64,000 nt of DNA, from NCBI GenBank assembly GCA_014379355.1, contig JACMLX010000183.1, positions 1 to 64,000 of the forward strand. The letters run 5' to 3'. The notes beneath the pieces were generated by a model that saw nothing but the letters and a program-made list of their open reading frames with translations, had not been told where the DNA came from and searched no databases. Of the stretch, positions 1 through 8,817 are shown one piece after another; within the stretch, counting starts at the first letter, position 1, and the number at the start of each line of letters is the position of its first letter. A program made the position numbers and the translations under genes. The DNA is from Gemmatimonadaceae bacterium. GTDB lineage: Bacteria; Gemmatimonadota; Gemmatimonadetes; Gemmatimonadales; Gemmatimonadaceae.

Positions 1-857
1 TCACCGGCGCCGCCGGACAGCTCGGCTACGAATTGCAGCGCACGGCGCCGGCCGACACGCGTGTGCTCGCGGTCGACGTCGACGCGCTCGATCTCACTGA
101 CGCCGCGGCCGTCGAGCGTTTCATCGCGACGCATCGTCCCGCCGTGATCATCAACGGCGCGGCCTACACGGCCGTCGATCGCGCCGAGTCGCAGCCCGAT
201 CTCGCCGAGGCGGTGAACGTGACGGCCGCGGCGACTGTCGCGGCGTCGGCCCTGCGTCATGACGCACGTGTCATTCAGATTTCGACGGACTTCGTGTTCG
301 GCGGCGCAACGGCGCGCCCCTGGCAGCCGCACGATGCCACATCGCCCGAGTCGGTATACGGACGCACGAAACGCGATGGCGAGGAGCGTGTGCGCGACGC
401 ACTGGGACAGCGCGGGCTCGTGATTCGCACCGCGTGGCTCTATTCGGCGCACGGCGGCAACTTCGTCAAGACCATGCTCCGCCTGATGCGCGAGCGCGAC
501 GCCGTGAGCGTGATCGCGGACCAGATCGGAAGCCCGACCTGGGCGAATGCGCTGGCGCGCACGATCTGGGCTGCCGTGGCTGCGCCTCAGGTGTCGGGTA
601 CGTTGCACTGGTCCGACGCCGGTGTTGCGAGCTGGTACGACTTTGCCGTGGCAATTCAGGAAGAAGCCATCAGCCGCGGCCTGCTGTCGCGCGCAGTGCC
701 CGTGCGTGCGATCACGACCGCAGACTATCCCACACCGGCGCGCCGACCGTCATACAGCGTCCTGGACAAGTCGGCGACTGCGCACGCTCTCGGCGTCGAG
801 CCGATCCACTGGCGCGTGAATCTTCGCCACATGCTCGACGAGATGCCTCATGCATAG
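1..857 (+). CDS. rmlD: dTDP-4-dehydrorhamnose reductase (5' end outside window)
   Basis: The last enzyme of dTDP-L-rhamnose synthesis reduces dTDP-4-keto-L-rhamnose with NAD(P)H in the cytoplasm. The reading frame is already open at base 3 and reads TGAAGQLGYEL, the family's N-terminal Rossmann loop, so the true start lies just upstream of the window. The short-chain dehydrogenase features follow: a STDFVFGG segment and the YGRTK (YxxxK) active-site motif, then a C-terminal sugar-binding half ending near full family length. The stop lies inside the next gene: rmlB starts at 850, an 8-bp overlap. It is the first visible gene of a polysaccharide operon; rmlA and rmlC are not visible and may lie upstream. 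Confidence 0.93.
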   Translation, partial: TGAAGQLGYELQRTAPADTRVLAVDVDALDLTDAAAVERFIATHRPAVIINGAAYTAVDRAESQPDLAEAVNVTAAATVAASALRHDARVIQISTDFVFGGATARPWQPHDATSPESVYGRTKRDGEERVRDALGQRGLVIRTAWLYSAHGGNFVKTMLRLMRERDAVSVIADQIGSPTWANALARTIWAAVAAPQVSGTLHWSDAGVASWYDFAVAIQEEAISRGLLSRAVPVRAITTADYPTPARRPSYSVLDKSATAHALGVEPIHWRVNLRHMLDEMPHA

Positions 858-1980
858 ACTGCTTGTGACCGGCGGTGCTGGCTTCATCGGTGCCAACTTC
901 GTGCACCACTGGCTCGAATCGCACACCGAAACGTCCGTCGTGGTGCTCGATGCGCTCACGTACGCGGGAAACCTGGCCAATCTCGCGACGGTGCTGGACG
1001 ATCCGCGCCTCACCTTCGTGCAGGGCGACATCCTCTCTGCGGGCCTGGCGGCGGAGTTGCTGCGCACGCACCGACTCGACACGATCGTGCACTTCGCCGC
1101 CGAGTCGCACGTCGATCGCTCGATTCACGGCCCGGATGCCTTCGTGCAGACGAACGTCATCGGCACACACGAACTGCTGAAGGCCGCGCGGCAGGTGTGG
1201 CAGGTGGAAGGCGTCGTTGCCGGCCCGCATCGCTTTCACCATGTGTCGACGGATGAAGTGTATGGCTCGCTCGGCCCCGACGACGCGGCCTTCTCCGAGA
1301 CGACCGCCTACGCACCGAACTCGCCGTATTCGGCAAGCAAGGCCGCGTCTGACCATCTCGTGCGCGCGTATCATCACACGTTCGGGCTGCCGGTGACCAC
1401 CAGCAACTGCTCGAACAACTACGGCCCGTATCACTTCCCGGAAAAACTGATCCCGCTGCTGATCGTGAACATCCTCGAGGGGAAGCCGCTGCCGGTGTAC
1501 GGTGACGGCAGAAACGTGCGCGACTGGCTATACGTGCGCGATCATGCGCGCGCGATCGAGGCGATCCTGGCGCGCGGTCGCGTCGGCGAGGTGTACAACG
1601 TTGGCGGCAAGAACGAATGGGCGAACATCGACATCGTGCACTGCGTCTGTGCGCTGGTGAACGGAGCGGTGGCGGCGGATCCGTCGCTCGCCGACCGCTT
1701 CCCGCTCTCACCGCCGTCGCAGGGCCGGAAGGCCGAATCGCTCATCACGTACGTGACGGATCGCCCGGGCCATGATCGGCGGTATGCGATCGATCCGTCC
1801 AGGATCGAGGCTGAACTCGACTTCCGACCGGTGGAAACGTTCGAGTCCGGCATCCGGAAAACGGTCGCATGGTTCCTGGCCAACGAGGCCTGGTGGCGTG
1901 AGGTGATGGATGGCAGCTACCGGACATGGATGCAGACGAACTATCAGGGCGCTCAGCCGGCTCTCACATCGACGCGATAG
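850..1980 (+). CDS. rmlB: dTDP-glucose 4,6-dehydratase
   Basis: This enzyme converts dTDP-glucose to dTDP-4-keto-6-deoxyglucose, the second step of dTDP-rhamnose synthesis, using tightly bound NAD+. The 376-residue protein has the Rossmann loop TGGAGFIGAN (residues 7-16), the dehydratase-specific VSTDEVYG segment that carries the catalytic Asp-Glu pair, and YSASK as YxxxK. Length is slightly above the usual ~350 residues. It overlaps rmlD by 8 bp, so the two are probably translationally coupled. A 62-bp gap separates it from the methyltransferase gene. The paralogous function of a related sugar 4,6-dehydratase is possible, but the rmlD neighbour favours the dTDP-rhamnose role. Confidence 0.94.
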   Translation: MHRLLVTGGAGFIGANFVHHWLESHTETSVVVLDALTYAGNLANLATVLDDPRLTFVQGDILSAGLAAELLRTHRLDTIVHFAAESHVDRSIHGPDAFVQTNVIGTHELLKAARQVWQVEGVVAGPHRFHHVSTDEVYGSLGPDDAAFSETTAYAPNSPYSASKAASDHLVRAYHHTFGLPVTTSNCSNNYGPYHFPEKLIPLLIVNILEGKPLPVYGDGRNVRDWLYVRDHARAIEAILARGRVGEVYNVGGKNEWANIDIVHCVCALVNGAVAADPSLADRFPLSPPSQGRKAESLITYVTDRPGHDRRYAIDPSRIEAELDFRPVETFESGIRKTVAWFLANEAWWREVMDGSYRTWMQTNYQGAQPALTSTR

Positions 1981-2042
1981 TGGCCCGGAGCGTGCGATGT
2001 CAGCAGCGTGCCTGAACCATTCCACCCGTGGGGAGCAGCCTG

Positions 2043-2816
2043 ATGCAAGGCGTCATGAACGAAGAATCGACCATCTCACCCGACGCCCGCGCGGGCGGGT
2101 TTCTCGGTAGCGCGCCTGATCCCTTCCGTTACGACGGCAATCACGAGCTCGACCCGTACGAGGTGAGCGGCATGATCGCCAAGCACGTGCCAATCGGTGC
2201 CCGTGTGCTGGACGTCGGCTGCGGCACCGGGGCATTGGCGACCATGCTGCGGGATGTGCGCAAGGTGACGGTGTTCGGGGTGGAGCCGGATGCGGATCGC
2301 GCCGCGCTTGCCGCGGCACGTGGAATCGAGGTGCATCACGGCGTACTGACCCCAGCGCTCGCGGAGCGGATCGGGCAATTCGACGTCGTGATCTATGCTG
2401 ATGTGCTGGAACACCTGCCGGATCCGCTCACCGAGCTGCGCACGGCACTGCCGTTCGTCGCGCCGGGCGGGCAGATACTCGTGTCGGTGCCGAACATTGC
2501 ACATTGGTCCGTGCGCGTGGACCTGCTGCGCGGCCGCTTCCGGTATGCTGAGTACGGCATAATGGACGCCACGCATTTGCGCTGGTTCACTGAGGAGACC
2601 ACACGTCAGCTGATGGCGCAGGCCGGCATCGATGTCGCGAGCGTGCAACAGACCGCGGGCGTGATGCTGCAGTGTTATCGCGAGACGCGGCTGGCGAGCC
2701 TGCCGGAGGAGTGGCGCAGTCGTCAGGTGCGGCGTCTCTCGCGGATGCTGCCGCGACTGTTCGGATGCCAGCACATCGTGGTGGGTCGACTCCGTACGCC
2801 GTCGGGTGCGCGATGA
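2043..2816 (+). CDS. class I SAM-dependent methyltransferase
   Basis: This is a predicted S-adenosylmethionine methyltransferase, 257 residues. Motif I is VLDVGCGTGALA, followed by an acidic residue (GVEPD) that would bind the ribose of SAM, then VIYADVLEHLPDP, typical of the Methyltransf_11/UbiG-like fold. The start at ATG 2043 is chosen because a GGGGAG ribosome-binding site sits 7 bases upstream; an in-frame GTG at 2028 overlaps that site. Its position inside a polysaccharide operon suggests it methylates a sugar or caps a glycan chain. The exact substrate cannot be read from the sequence. It overlaps the next gene by 4 bp (ATGA). Confidence 0.82.
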   Translation: MQGVMNEESTISPDARAGGFLGSAPDPFRYDGNHELDPYEVSGMIAKHVPIGARVLDVGCGTGALATMLRDVRKVTVFGVEPDADRAALAAARGIEVHHGVLTPALAERIGQFDVVIYADVLEHLPDPLTELRTALPFVAPGGQILVSVPNIAHWSVRVDLLRGRFRYAEYGIMDATHLRWFTEETTRQLMAQAGIDVASVQQTAGVMLQCYRETRLASLPEEWRSRQVRRLSRMLPRLFGCQHIVVGRLRTPSGAR

Positions 2817-4009
2817 CGGCGACGGGCGAACCAGTGCACATCACGACGACCACGTCACCAGCCGTGCGCCCACGCCTCGTCGGAGTGCTGCTGCCGCAGT
2901 TTCATCCGACACCGGAGAACGACGAGTGGTGGGGGCGTGGCTTCACGGAATGGACGAACGTGACGAAGAGCGTGCCGCTCTTTCGCGGGCATGTCCAGCC
3001 GCACCTGCCGGCGGACCTTGGCTTCTACGACCTGCGGCTGCCGGAGGCCCGTGCCGCGCAGGCAGAACTCGCGCAGCGGTATGGCCTCGACGGGTTCTGC
3101 TACTATCACTACTGGTTCCACGGCAAGCGCCTGCTGCATCGTCCCATCGACGACGTGCTCGCGAGTGGCGAGCCGGATTTCCCGTTCTTCTTCTGCTGGG
3201 CGAACGAGCCGTGGAGCCGCACGTGGCTCGGCGATGAGAAGCAGCTGCTCATGGCCCAGCGCTACTCGCGCGAGGACGACGAGGTCCACGGGCGCTGGCT
3301 GGCCGCGGCGTTCGCGGACTCGCGCTACATGAAGACGGATGACGGTCGTCCGATTTTCATGATCTATCGCCCATCGCACATGGACGCGCCGGCGAAGACG
3401 ATCGAGATCTTTCGTACGACCGCACTCCGTGAAGGTGTGCCCGATCCGTACATCGTGCTCAGTGACGGACATGAAGCGGGATCGGACCTGCGCGGCAAGT
3501 ATGGCGCGGACATGACGCTGCGCTTCGAGCCGCAGCTCGGTGCGATGCGCGGGAGCACGACACCGATGTCGGCGTGGCGTCGACTGATCTCGAACTACCA
3601 GCACAGTCAAAAGCTCTCGATGCAGTTGCGCCTGTACGACTATGCACGGAGCCGCGCGCTGATGCGTGCCATCGAGTCACGCGGTCCGGCCATCCGCACG
3701 GTGCTGGTCGGATGGGACAATTCTCCGCGACGCGGCGTCGGCGGCGCGATCATGACCGGCGCGACGCCTGCCGCGTTCGGCCGCGAACTGCAGAGCGAGC
3801 TCGCACGTGACGACTGGAACAGCTCGGGCACGCGGATCCTGATGCTCAATGCGTGGAACGAATGGGCGGAAGGCAACTACCTGGAGCCCGACCAGCAGCA
3901 CGGACACGCGTACCTCGAGCAGGTGCGTGACGCACTGCACGCACACGCGCGCCGCCACGGCATGTACGCAGCGCACGACGCAACCGCGCTGGTCGAGGTC
4001 ACACCGTGA
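2813..4009 (+). CDS. WbsX-like glycosyltransferase / GH99-like protein, copy 1
   Basis: This 398-residue protein belongs to the WbsX family (glycoside-hydrolase-99-like fold), which is found in O-antigen and exopolysaccharide clusters. Diagnostic motifs are LPQFHPTPENDEWWGRGFTE near the N-terminus, GFCYYHYWF, and NAWNEWAEGNYLEP near the C-terminus. The start at ATG 2813 forms an ATGA overlap with the methyltransferase stop; the frame is open further upstream but that part is antisense-like sequence inside the methyltransferase gene. The actual reaction, transfer or hydrolysis of a mannose-type sugar, is not established for most members. A second related copy follows immediately. Confidence 0.85.
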   Translation: MTATGEPVHITTTTSPAVRPRLVGVLLPQFHPTPENDEWWGRGFTEWTNVTKSVPLFRGHVQPHLPADLGFYDLRLPEARAAQAELAQRYGLDGFCYYHYWFHGKRLLHRPIDDVLASGEPDFPFFFCWANEPWSRTWLGDEKQLLMAQRYSREDDEVHGRWLAAAFADSRYMKTDDGRPIFMIYRPSHMDAPAKTIEIFRTTALREGVPDPYIVLSDGHEAGSDLRGKYGADMTLRFEPQLGAMRGSTTPMSAWRRLISNYQHSQKLSMQLRLYDYARSRALMRAIESRGPAIRTVLVGWDNSPRRGVGGAIMTGATPAAFGRELQSELARDDWNSSGTRILMLNAWNEWAEGNYLEPDQQHGHAYLEQVRDALHAHARRHGMYAAHDATALVEVTP

Positions 4010-5151
4010 CTGGTGTGCTCGAGCGCGCGACCGACGTGGACCTGACTGCCGACCGTGACGTGATGCGGGCGCTCGCGATTTATCTGCCGCAATTTCATCC
4101 TATTCCGGAGAATGATCGGTGGTGGGGGCGCGGATTCACGGAATGGACGAATGTCGCCCGCGCCCGGCCGCTCTTCCGCGGTCACTACCAGCCGCACCTG
4201 CCGGCCGATCTCGGCTTCTGCGACCTGCGCGTACCCGAGGTGCGTGACGCGCAGGCGTCGCTGGCGCGCGAGGCCGGCATTCATGGTTTCTGCTACTATC
4301 ACTACTGGTTCACCGGCCGACGCGTGCTGGAGCGCCCGTTCCGCGAAGTGCTGGAGCGCGGTACCCCGGATTTCCCGTTCTGCCTCTGCTGGGCGAACGA
4401 GAACTGGACGCGCCGGTGGGACGGAATGGAGCAGGACGTGCTGCTCCAGCAGCACTACAGCGCCGCAGATGACGTGGCCCATATGGAGTCGTTGCTGCCG
4501 GCGTTCGCTGACCCGCGATACATTCGCGTGGGTGGGCGACCGGTGTTTCTGGTGTACCGCACCGGCCTGCTGCCCGAGCCGGCGCGGACGGCCGATCGCT
4601 GGCGCGACGTGGTGCGACGAGCGGGACTGGGTGACCTGTACCTCATTCGCGTCGAGAACTTCACGGCCGATCCGATACCGGCCGACATCGGTTTCGACGC
4701 GGCGATGCCGTTCGTGCCTGACTGGCGCGAATCGTACGAAGTGCGCCGGCCGTCCTTCGCCGCGCGCGCACTGCGACGTCTTGGCCTGCACACGCCGATG
4801 CTGGAGCGGCAACGCGTAATGTCGTACACCGATCTGGCACGGCGGTCCGTGGCGCGCAAGGCAGCGGACTATGTGCGGTTTCCCTGTGTCACGCCGATGT
4901 GGGACAATACGGCGCGCCGACAGAACAGCGGAGCGGCCATCTTCCACGACTCCACACCGGCACTGTACCAGCAGTGGCTGCACGACGAGATCGCGCGGTT
5001 CACACCGCCGTCGCCAGACGAGAATTTCATCTTCATCAACGCCTGGAACGAGTGGGCTGAAGGGAATCATCTGGAACCATGCCAGCGCTGGGGCTCGGCC
5101 TACCTCGATGCCACACGGGCCGTGATGGCGCGCACAACGGTGCGTGCGTGA
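4006..5151 (+). CDS. WbsX-like glycosyltransferase / GH99-like protein, copy 2
   Basis: A second WbsX-family protein, 381 residues, lies head-to-tail with the first. It repeats the same landmarks: LPQFHPIPENDRWWGRGFTE, GFCYYHYWF, CLCWANENWTRRWDG and NAWNEWAEGNHLEP. The middle third differs from copy 1, so the duplication is old or the two came from different sources and probably act on different acceptors. The start is GTG 4006 in a GTGA overlap with copy 1; an internal ATG at 4063 is the alternative. Its stop overlaps the next start by one base (TGATG). Confidence 0.85.
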   Translation: MTGVLERATDVDLTADRDVMRALAIYLPQFHPIPENDRWWGRGFTEWTNVARARPLFRGHYQPHLPADLGFCDLRVPEVRDAQASLAREAGIHGFCYYHYWFTGRRVLERPFREVLERGTPDFPFCLCWANENWTRRWDGMEQDVLLQQHYSAADDVAHMESLLPAFADPRYIRVGGRPVFLVYRTGLLPEPARTADRWRDVVRRAGLGDLYLIRVENFTADPIPADIGFDAAMPFVPDWRESYEVRRPSFAARALRRLGLHTPMLERQRVMSYTDLARRSVARKAADYVRFPCVTPMWDNTARRQNSGAAIFHDSTPALYQQWLHDEIARFTPPSPDENFIFINAWNEWAEGNHLEPCQRWGSAYLDATRAVMARTTVRA

Positions 5152-6122
5152 TGCGCATCTCCGTCGTCATTCCCGCGTACAATGCGGCGCGATTCCTGTC
5201 CGACACGCTGGCGAGCGTCCGGGCGCAGACGCTCGACGTTCATGAGATCGTGGTCGTGGACGACGGATCTGCGGATGACACGGCACAGGTCGCGGCGACA
5301 TTCGGTTGCCGCGTGATCCGCCAGGCGAACGGTGGGGTCTGTGCGGCGCGGAACACCGGAATCCTGGCCGCGACCGGCGACTGGATCGCGCTGCTCGATC
5401 ATGACGACGTGTGGCTCCCCCACAAGCTCGAGCGACAGAAGCTGGCAGCGGAACTCTGTCCGGACGTCGGGTCGGTCGCCACGGATTTTCTGCGCGCGCG
5501 CGCTGACGGCTCCGAGTCGTCCTGCCTCGACGACCCGCGCTACTCGTTCGACGCAATCACCTCGGAAGTCGTCGTCGGCTCGATCGTCCGACTGCCGCGC
5601 TTCGAGGAGCAGGTGCTCGACACCGGCTGGTTCCTCTTCCCCAGCTCGATGCTCATCCGTCGCGACGTCCTCATTCGTGCCGGCATGTTCCGCACCGAGC
5701 AGCGGCTATGCGAGGACGTCGACTGTTTTCTCCGCGTGCTGGCGCTGGCGCCGCTGGCGATGGTGCGGGAGTCGCTTTGGCGGTGGCGCGAGCACGCCGG
5801 CAACACCTCGCGCGACTTCACGGGCATCGCCGAAGGGTGGCTTCGCCTCGGGGCATATGTCCGGGACGAACCCTCCGCGTATCCGCCTGGCACCGGCGCG
5901 CGGCTGCAGCCGATCCTGCATGCGATGCGACGTGACCTCGTGGCGGAGTACACCTCGCGCGGTGACTTCGCCAACGCGCGGCGCGTCTCCCGCACGACGG
6001 TCGGCGGGCGTCGCACGCCGTCTGACACCGCGCTGGCAGTCGTCGTAGAATTCCCGCCGCAGTTGTGGGCCATGCTTCGTCGCGCTCGAAGCGTCTTCCG
6101 GGCACTCTCCCTTTCATCGTGA
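5151..6122 (+). CDS. family 2 glycosyltransferase
   Basis: This is a predicted GT-A-fold, nucleotide-sugar-dependent glycosyltransferase, 323 residues, acting at the cytoplasmic face of the membrane in polysaccharide assembly. The N-terminal signature is SVVIPAYNAARFL, then VVDDGSADDT (binds the nucleotide sugar) and LLDHDD (the metal-binding DxD-type motif), followed by a CEDVDCFLR segment near the acceptor site. The start at ATG 5151 overlaps the upstream stop by one base. The frame is open 24 codons upstream, inside the WbsX gene, but the family motif begins right after this ATG. Donor and acceptor are unknown. Confidence 0.88.
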   Translation: MRISVVIPAYNAARFLSDTLASVRAQTLDVHEIVVVDDGSADDTAQVAATFGCRVIRQANGGVCAARNTGILAATGDWIALLDHDDVWLPHKLERQKLAAELCPDVGSVATDFLRARADGSESSCLDDPRYSFDAITSEVVVGSIVRLPRFEEQVLDTGWFLFPSSMLIRRDVLIRAGMFRTEQRLCEDVDCFLRVLALAPLAMVRESLWRWREHAGNTSRDFTGIAEGWLRLGAYVRDEPSAYPPGTGARLQPILHAMRRDLVAEYTSRGDFANARRVSRTTVGGRRTPSDTALAVVVEFPPQLWAMLRRARSVFRALSLSS

Positions 6123-7690
6123 CGACGACCGAACCGACTGCGCTGCCGTGGTGGAAGGATCGCCTCCTGCTTGGTGTCGCCGTCGTGTTCGTGGGGTGGA
6201 GCGCACTCGCCGTCACCTTGCCGCTGTCCGGTGACGCCGGAGTCTTCGCATGGCTCGCCGATACGGCACATCGCGGCGGTGCGCCGTATGTCGATGCGTG
6301 GGATACGAAGGGTCCCGCCGCATGGCTGCCGTCGCTTCTCGTCCAGAGCATCGCCGGGCGCACCGCGTGGGCGATCCGTGTCTTCGATATCGCGATGCTC
6401 CTTGCCGCCTTGGTCGCGCTGCGCGTCGCGGCACGACGCCTCGGGCAGCCAGGTGCCGGGCGCATCGCAATTGCGCTGTACGTGCTGTGGTACACGAGCC
6501 TCGACTACTGGCAGAGTGCGCAGCCGGATGGATGGGTCGCCGCATGGCTGATCGTCGCGACGGCGCTGGCCATGGCGGGCGGACCCTTGCGCATGCTCGT
6601 CGCGGGCGCGCTCATCGGCCTCTGCACGATGGTGAAGCCGTTCTATCTCGGTTTTCTGGTGGTCTGCTCGATGATCGTGCTCGCGACGCCGGGACAGCCC
6701 GTAGCCCGTCGCGCACGTGACCTCGGAGTCATCCTGCTGGGGTTCAGCGCGGCCGTGACGCTACAGTTGCTCGCACTGCGTCAGTTCGGCGCACTCGATG
6801 GATTTTTCGAGGTGCAGCGCTGGAATCGGGATGTCTACGCCGGACTCGGCGATCCGTGGCTGACGCGCATTCCGGCAATCTTCAAGGGTTCACTCTTGAT
6901 GCCATGGGGCATCGTCGGGCCGATCGCGCTGTTCGGCGCCATTCGGCCCACGCGCGCACATCGGCGTGCGATCGCAGCCCTTACCGTCGGATTTCTCGGC
7001 GCCATTGCCGGGGTGATGCTGCAAGGCAAGGGCTGGACGTACCACTGGTTGCCAATGCTGCCGTTTCTCGCATTGCTGGCAGATATCGGCTTTGCGGCGC
7101 TGCGCACCGAGACGGCCGGCGAGATCGCAGGACGTTTCCGCTGGCTGGCGCTGCTGCTCGCGTTCGCGATCGGCGGGATCACTCCGCTGCAGCAGTTCTA
7201 CCGATTCGCGCGGTCTCGCGGGTCGATCGAGGCACGTGAGCAGTACGAGCGTCACGAGTTCCGCTACTACGGCCGTCAGGCGGGATCCGTGTATGCCATC
7301 GTCGACAGTCTCGCATCGCTTCCGCACACTGGACCCGACGCACCTGCGATTCTCGTCTGGGCGATGCAACCCGGGCCTCAGGTGTTGCGCGGTGCGCGCA
7401 TCCCGACGCGTTTTGCGGTGATCCGACCATTGTTCGACGGCGCCGGCACGGAATTTCGTGCGCGTTATCGCGCGCAATTCGAGGCCGACCTGCGCCGAGC
7501 ACCGCCGCGGTGGTGGCTGCACCCGACGCCGGAACTCCTCGCCAGTGACGATGAACTGCGCAGTCACGACATCCGCCTGTACCTGAATGCTGCCACCGTC
7601 CTGCACGATCAGTACCGCGTGGCCGGGCAGACTGCGGAATGGATGATCTACGAGCGCGTCTCAGCGGACTCGGTGTCGGCCACGCGATGA
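6119..7690 (+). CDS. polytopic membrane glycosyltransferase-like protein (GT-C / PMT_2 type)
   Basis: This 523-residue protein has many hydrophobic segments and the N-terminal loop LSGDAGVFAWL...RGGAPYVDAWDTKGP. That loop resembles the first extracytoplasmic loop of dolichyl-phosphate-mannose-type (PMT_2, ArnT-like) glycosyltransferases, where the acidic residue is catalytic. It would use a lipid-linked sugar on the periplasmic side. The C-terminal third is soluble. The start is placed at GTG 6119, which forms a GTGA overlap with the GT2 gene; an in-frame GTG at 6065 is possible. The alternative is a Wzy-like polymerase, but the loop motif argues against it. Confidence 0.7.
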   Translation: MTTTEPTALPWWKDRLLLGVAVVFVGWSALAVTLPLSGDAGVFAWLADTAHRGGAPYVDAWDTKGPAAWLPSLLVQSIAGRTAWAIRVFDIAMLLAALVALRVAARRLGQPGAGRIAIALYVLWYTSLDYWQSAQPDGWVAAWLIVATALAMAGGPLRMLVAGALIGLCTMVKPFYLGFLVVCSMIVLATPGQPVARRARDLGVILLGFSAAVTLQLLALRQFGALDGFFEVQRWNRDVYAGLGDPWLTRIPAIFKGSLLMPWGIVGPIALFGAIRPTRAHRRAIAALTVGFLGAIAGVMLQGKGWTYHWLPMLPFLALLADIGFAALRTETAGEIAGRFRWLALLLAFAIGGITPLQQFYRFARSRGSIEAREQYERHEFRYYGRQAGSVYAIVDSLASLPHTGPDAPAILVWAMQPGPQVLRGARIPTRFAVIRPLFDGAGTEFRARYRAQFEADLRRAPPRWWLHPTPELLASDDELRSHDIRLYLNAATVLHDQYRVAGQTAEWMIYERVSADSVSATR

Positions 7691-8817
7691 CTGCTTCGCG
7701 TCCATCCGCCGCCGCCGCACTCGACGGGCGGACATACGGCATCGACCTTCTGCGTGGTGTGGCATGCCTGGCCGTCGTTGCATTTCACTATCTCTCGCGA
7801 GGCCCGCGCGCCGGATTCATGCCGGTCAGCGCCCTTCCCTCGCTCGAACCATTTGCACGCTACGGCTACCTTGGCGTGCATCTGTTCTTCATGGTCAGTG
7901 GGTACGTCATCTTCCTGTCCGCGTCAGGGCAGTCACCCCGCGCATTCGTCGCCTCGCGTGCGGCGCGACTCTATCCTGCGCTGTGGATCGCAGCCACCGT
8001 CACGATGGCGTGCGTCGTCATACGCCACGACGCGCGCTTCCTCGTGTCCTGGTCAGAATATCTCTGGAATCTCACGCTGATTCCGCAATTCGTCGGCGCG
8101 CGATTCGTCGATGGTGCGTACTGGTCACTCGCGGTCGAATTCCAGTTCTATCTGCTGGTCTGGATCATGCTCCGAACCGGCCTGCTTGCGAAGGCTGAAT
8201 CGGGTCTCTGGCTGTGGCTAGGCGTTGCCGTGATCGACGGTCTTCGTCCCACCTACCTGCTCGAGCGATGGCTCATTGCGAACTGGGCGCCACTCTTCAT
8301 CTTCGGCGCGGCCACGTATCTGGTGGCGTCACGCGGCCGTACGTGGTCGCGCGTCGCCTTGATGTCGGTCGCCCTGGGCGCCGCGGTGTGGCACAGTCGG
8401 ATCGAAGTCGTGCGACTGGGTCAGATCTGGTCAGGCGAAGGGCCGGATGCACGAATTGCGGGTGCGATCATCGTTGCATCCGCGGTGCCTTTCGTGCTCT
8501 ATGGTGTTGGCACGTTGAGAATGAATCGATCCGCTCTCGCGATCGTGTCTGGACGTCTGACGTATCCGGTTTATCTGATACACCAGGTATGCGGGTACCT
8601 GCTGTACGGAATTCTCGTGCAGCAGAATGTTGCGCCCGTTGTCGCACTGGTGGTCACCACGGGCGCTGCGTTGCTGTCGGCCTGGATGATCAACGTCGCC
8701 GTGGAGCGGCCGCTCGGACCGCGGCTGCGTCGCGCGTTGGCCGGTGCACACGCACGTCGTGCCAGCGGCGGCGAAACTATCTCACCGTTGCCGTCGAGGC
8801 GCAGCGACGGCGTCTGA
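7687..8817 (+). CDS. acyltransferase 3 family protein (OafA/YrhL-like)
   Basis: An integral membrane acyltransferase, 376 residues with about ten hydrophobic segments, that probably O-acetylates a polysaccharide. It begins with the family signature GIDLLRGVACLAVVAFHY, which contains the conserved Arg and His of the acyl-transfer site, followed by YLGVHLFFMVSGYVIF. The C-terminus is VERPLGPRLRRAL. The start at ATG 7687 makes an ATGA overlap with the upstream gene. It is the last gene of the (+) polysaccharide operon and converges with mutY; the two coding regions overlap tail to tail by 36 bp. Confidence 0.87.
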   Translation: MTASRPSAAAALDGRTYGIDLLRGVACLAVVAFHYLSRGPRAGFMPVSALPSLEPFARYGYLGVHLFFMVSGYVIFLSASGQSPRAFVASRAARLYPALWIAATVTMACVVIRHDARFLVSWSEYLWNLTLIPQFVGARFVDGAYWSLAVEFQFYLLVWIMLRTGLLAKAESGLWLWLGVAVIDGLRPTYLLERWLIANWAPLFIFGAATYLVASRGRTWSRVALMSVALGAAVWHSRIEVVRLGQIWSGEGPDARIAGAIIVASAVPFVLYGVGTLRMNRSALAIVSGRLTYPVYLIHQVCGYLLYGILVQQNVAPVVALVVTTGAALLSAWMINVAVERPLGPRLRRALAGAHARRASGGETISPLPSRRSDGV

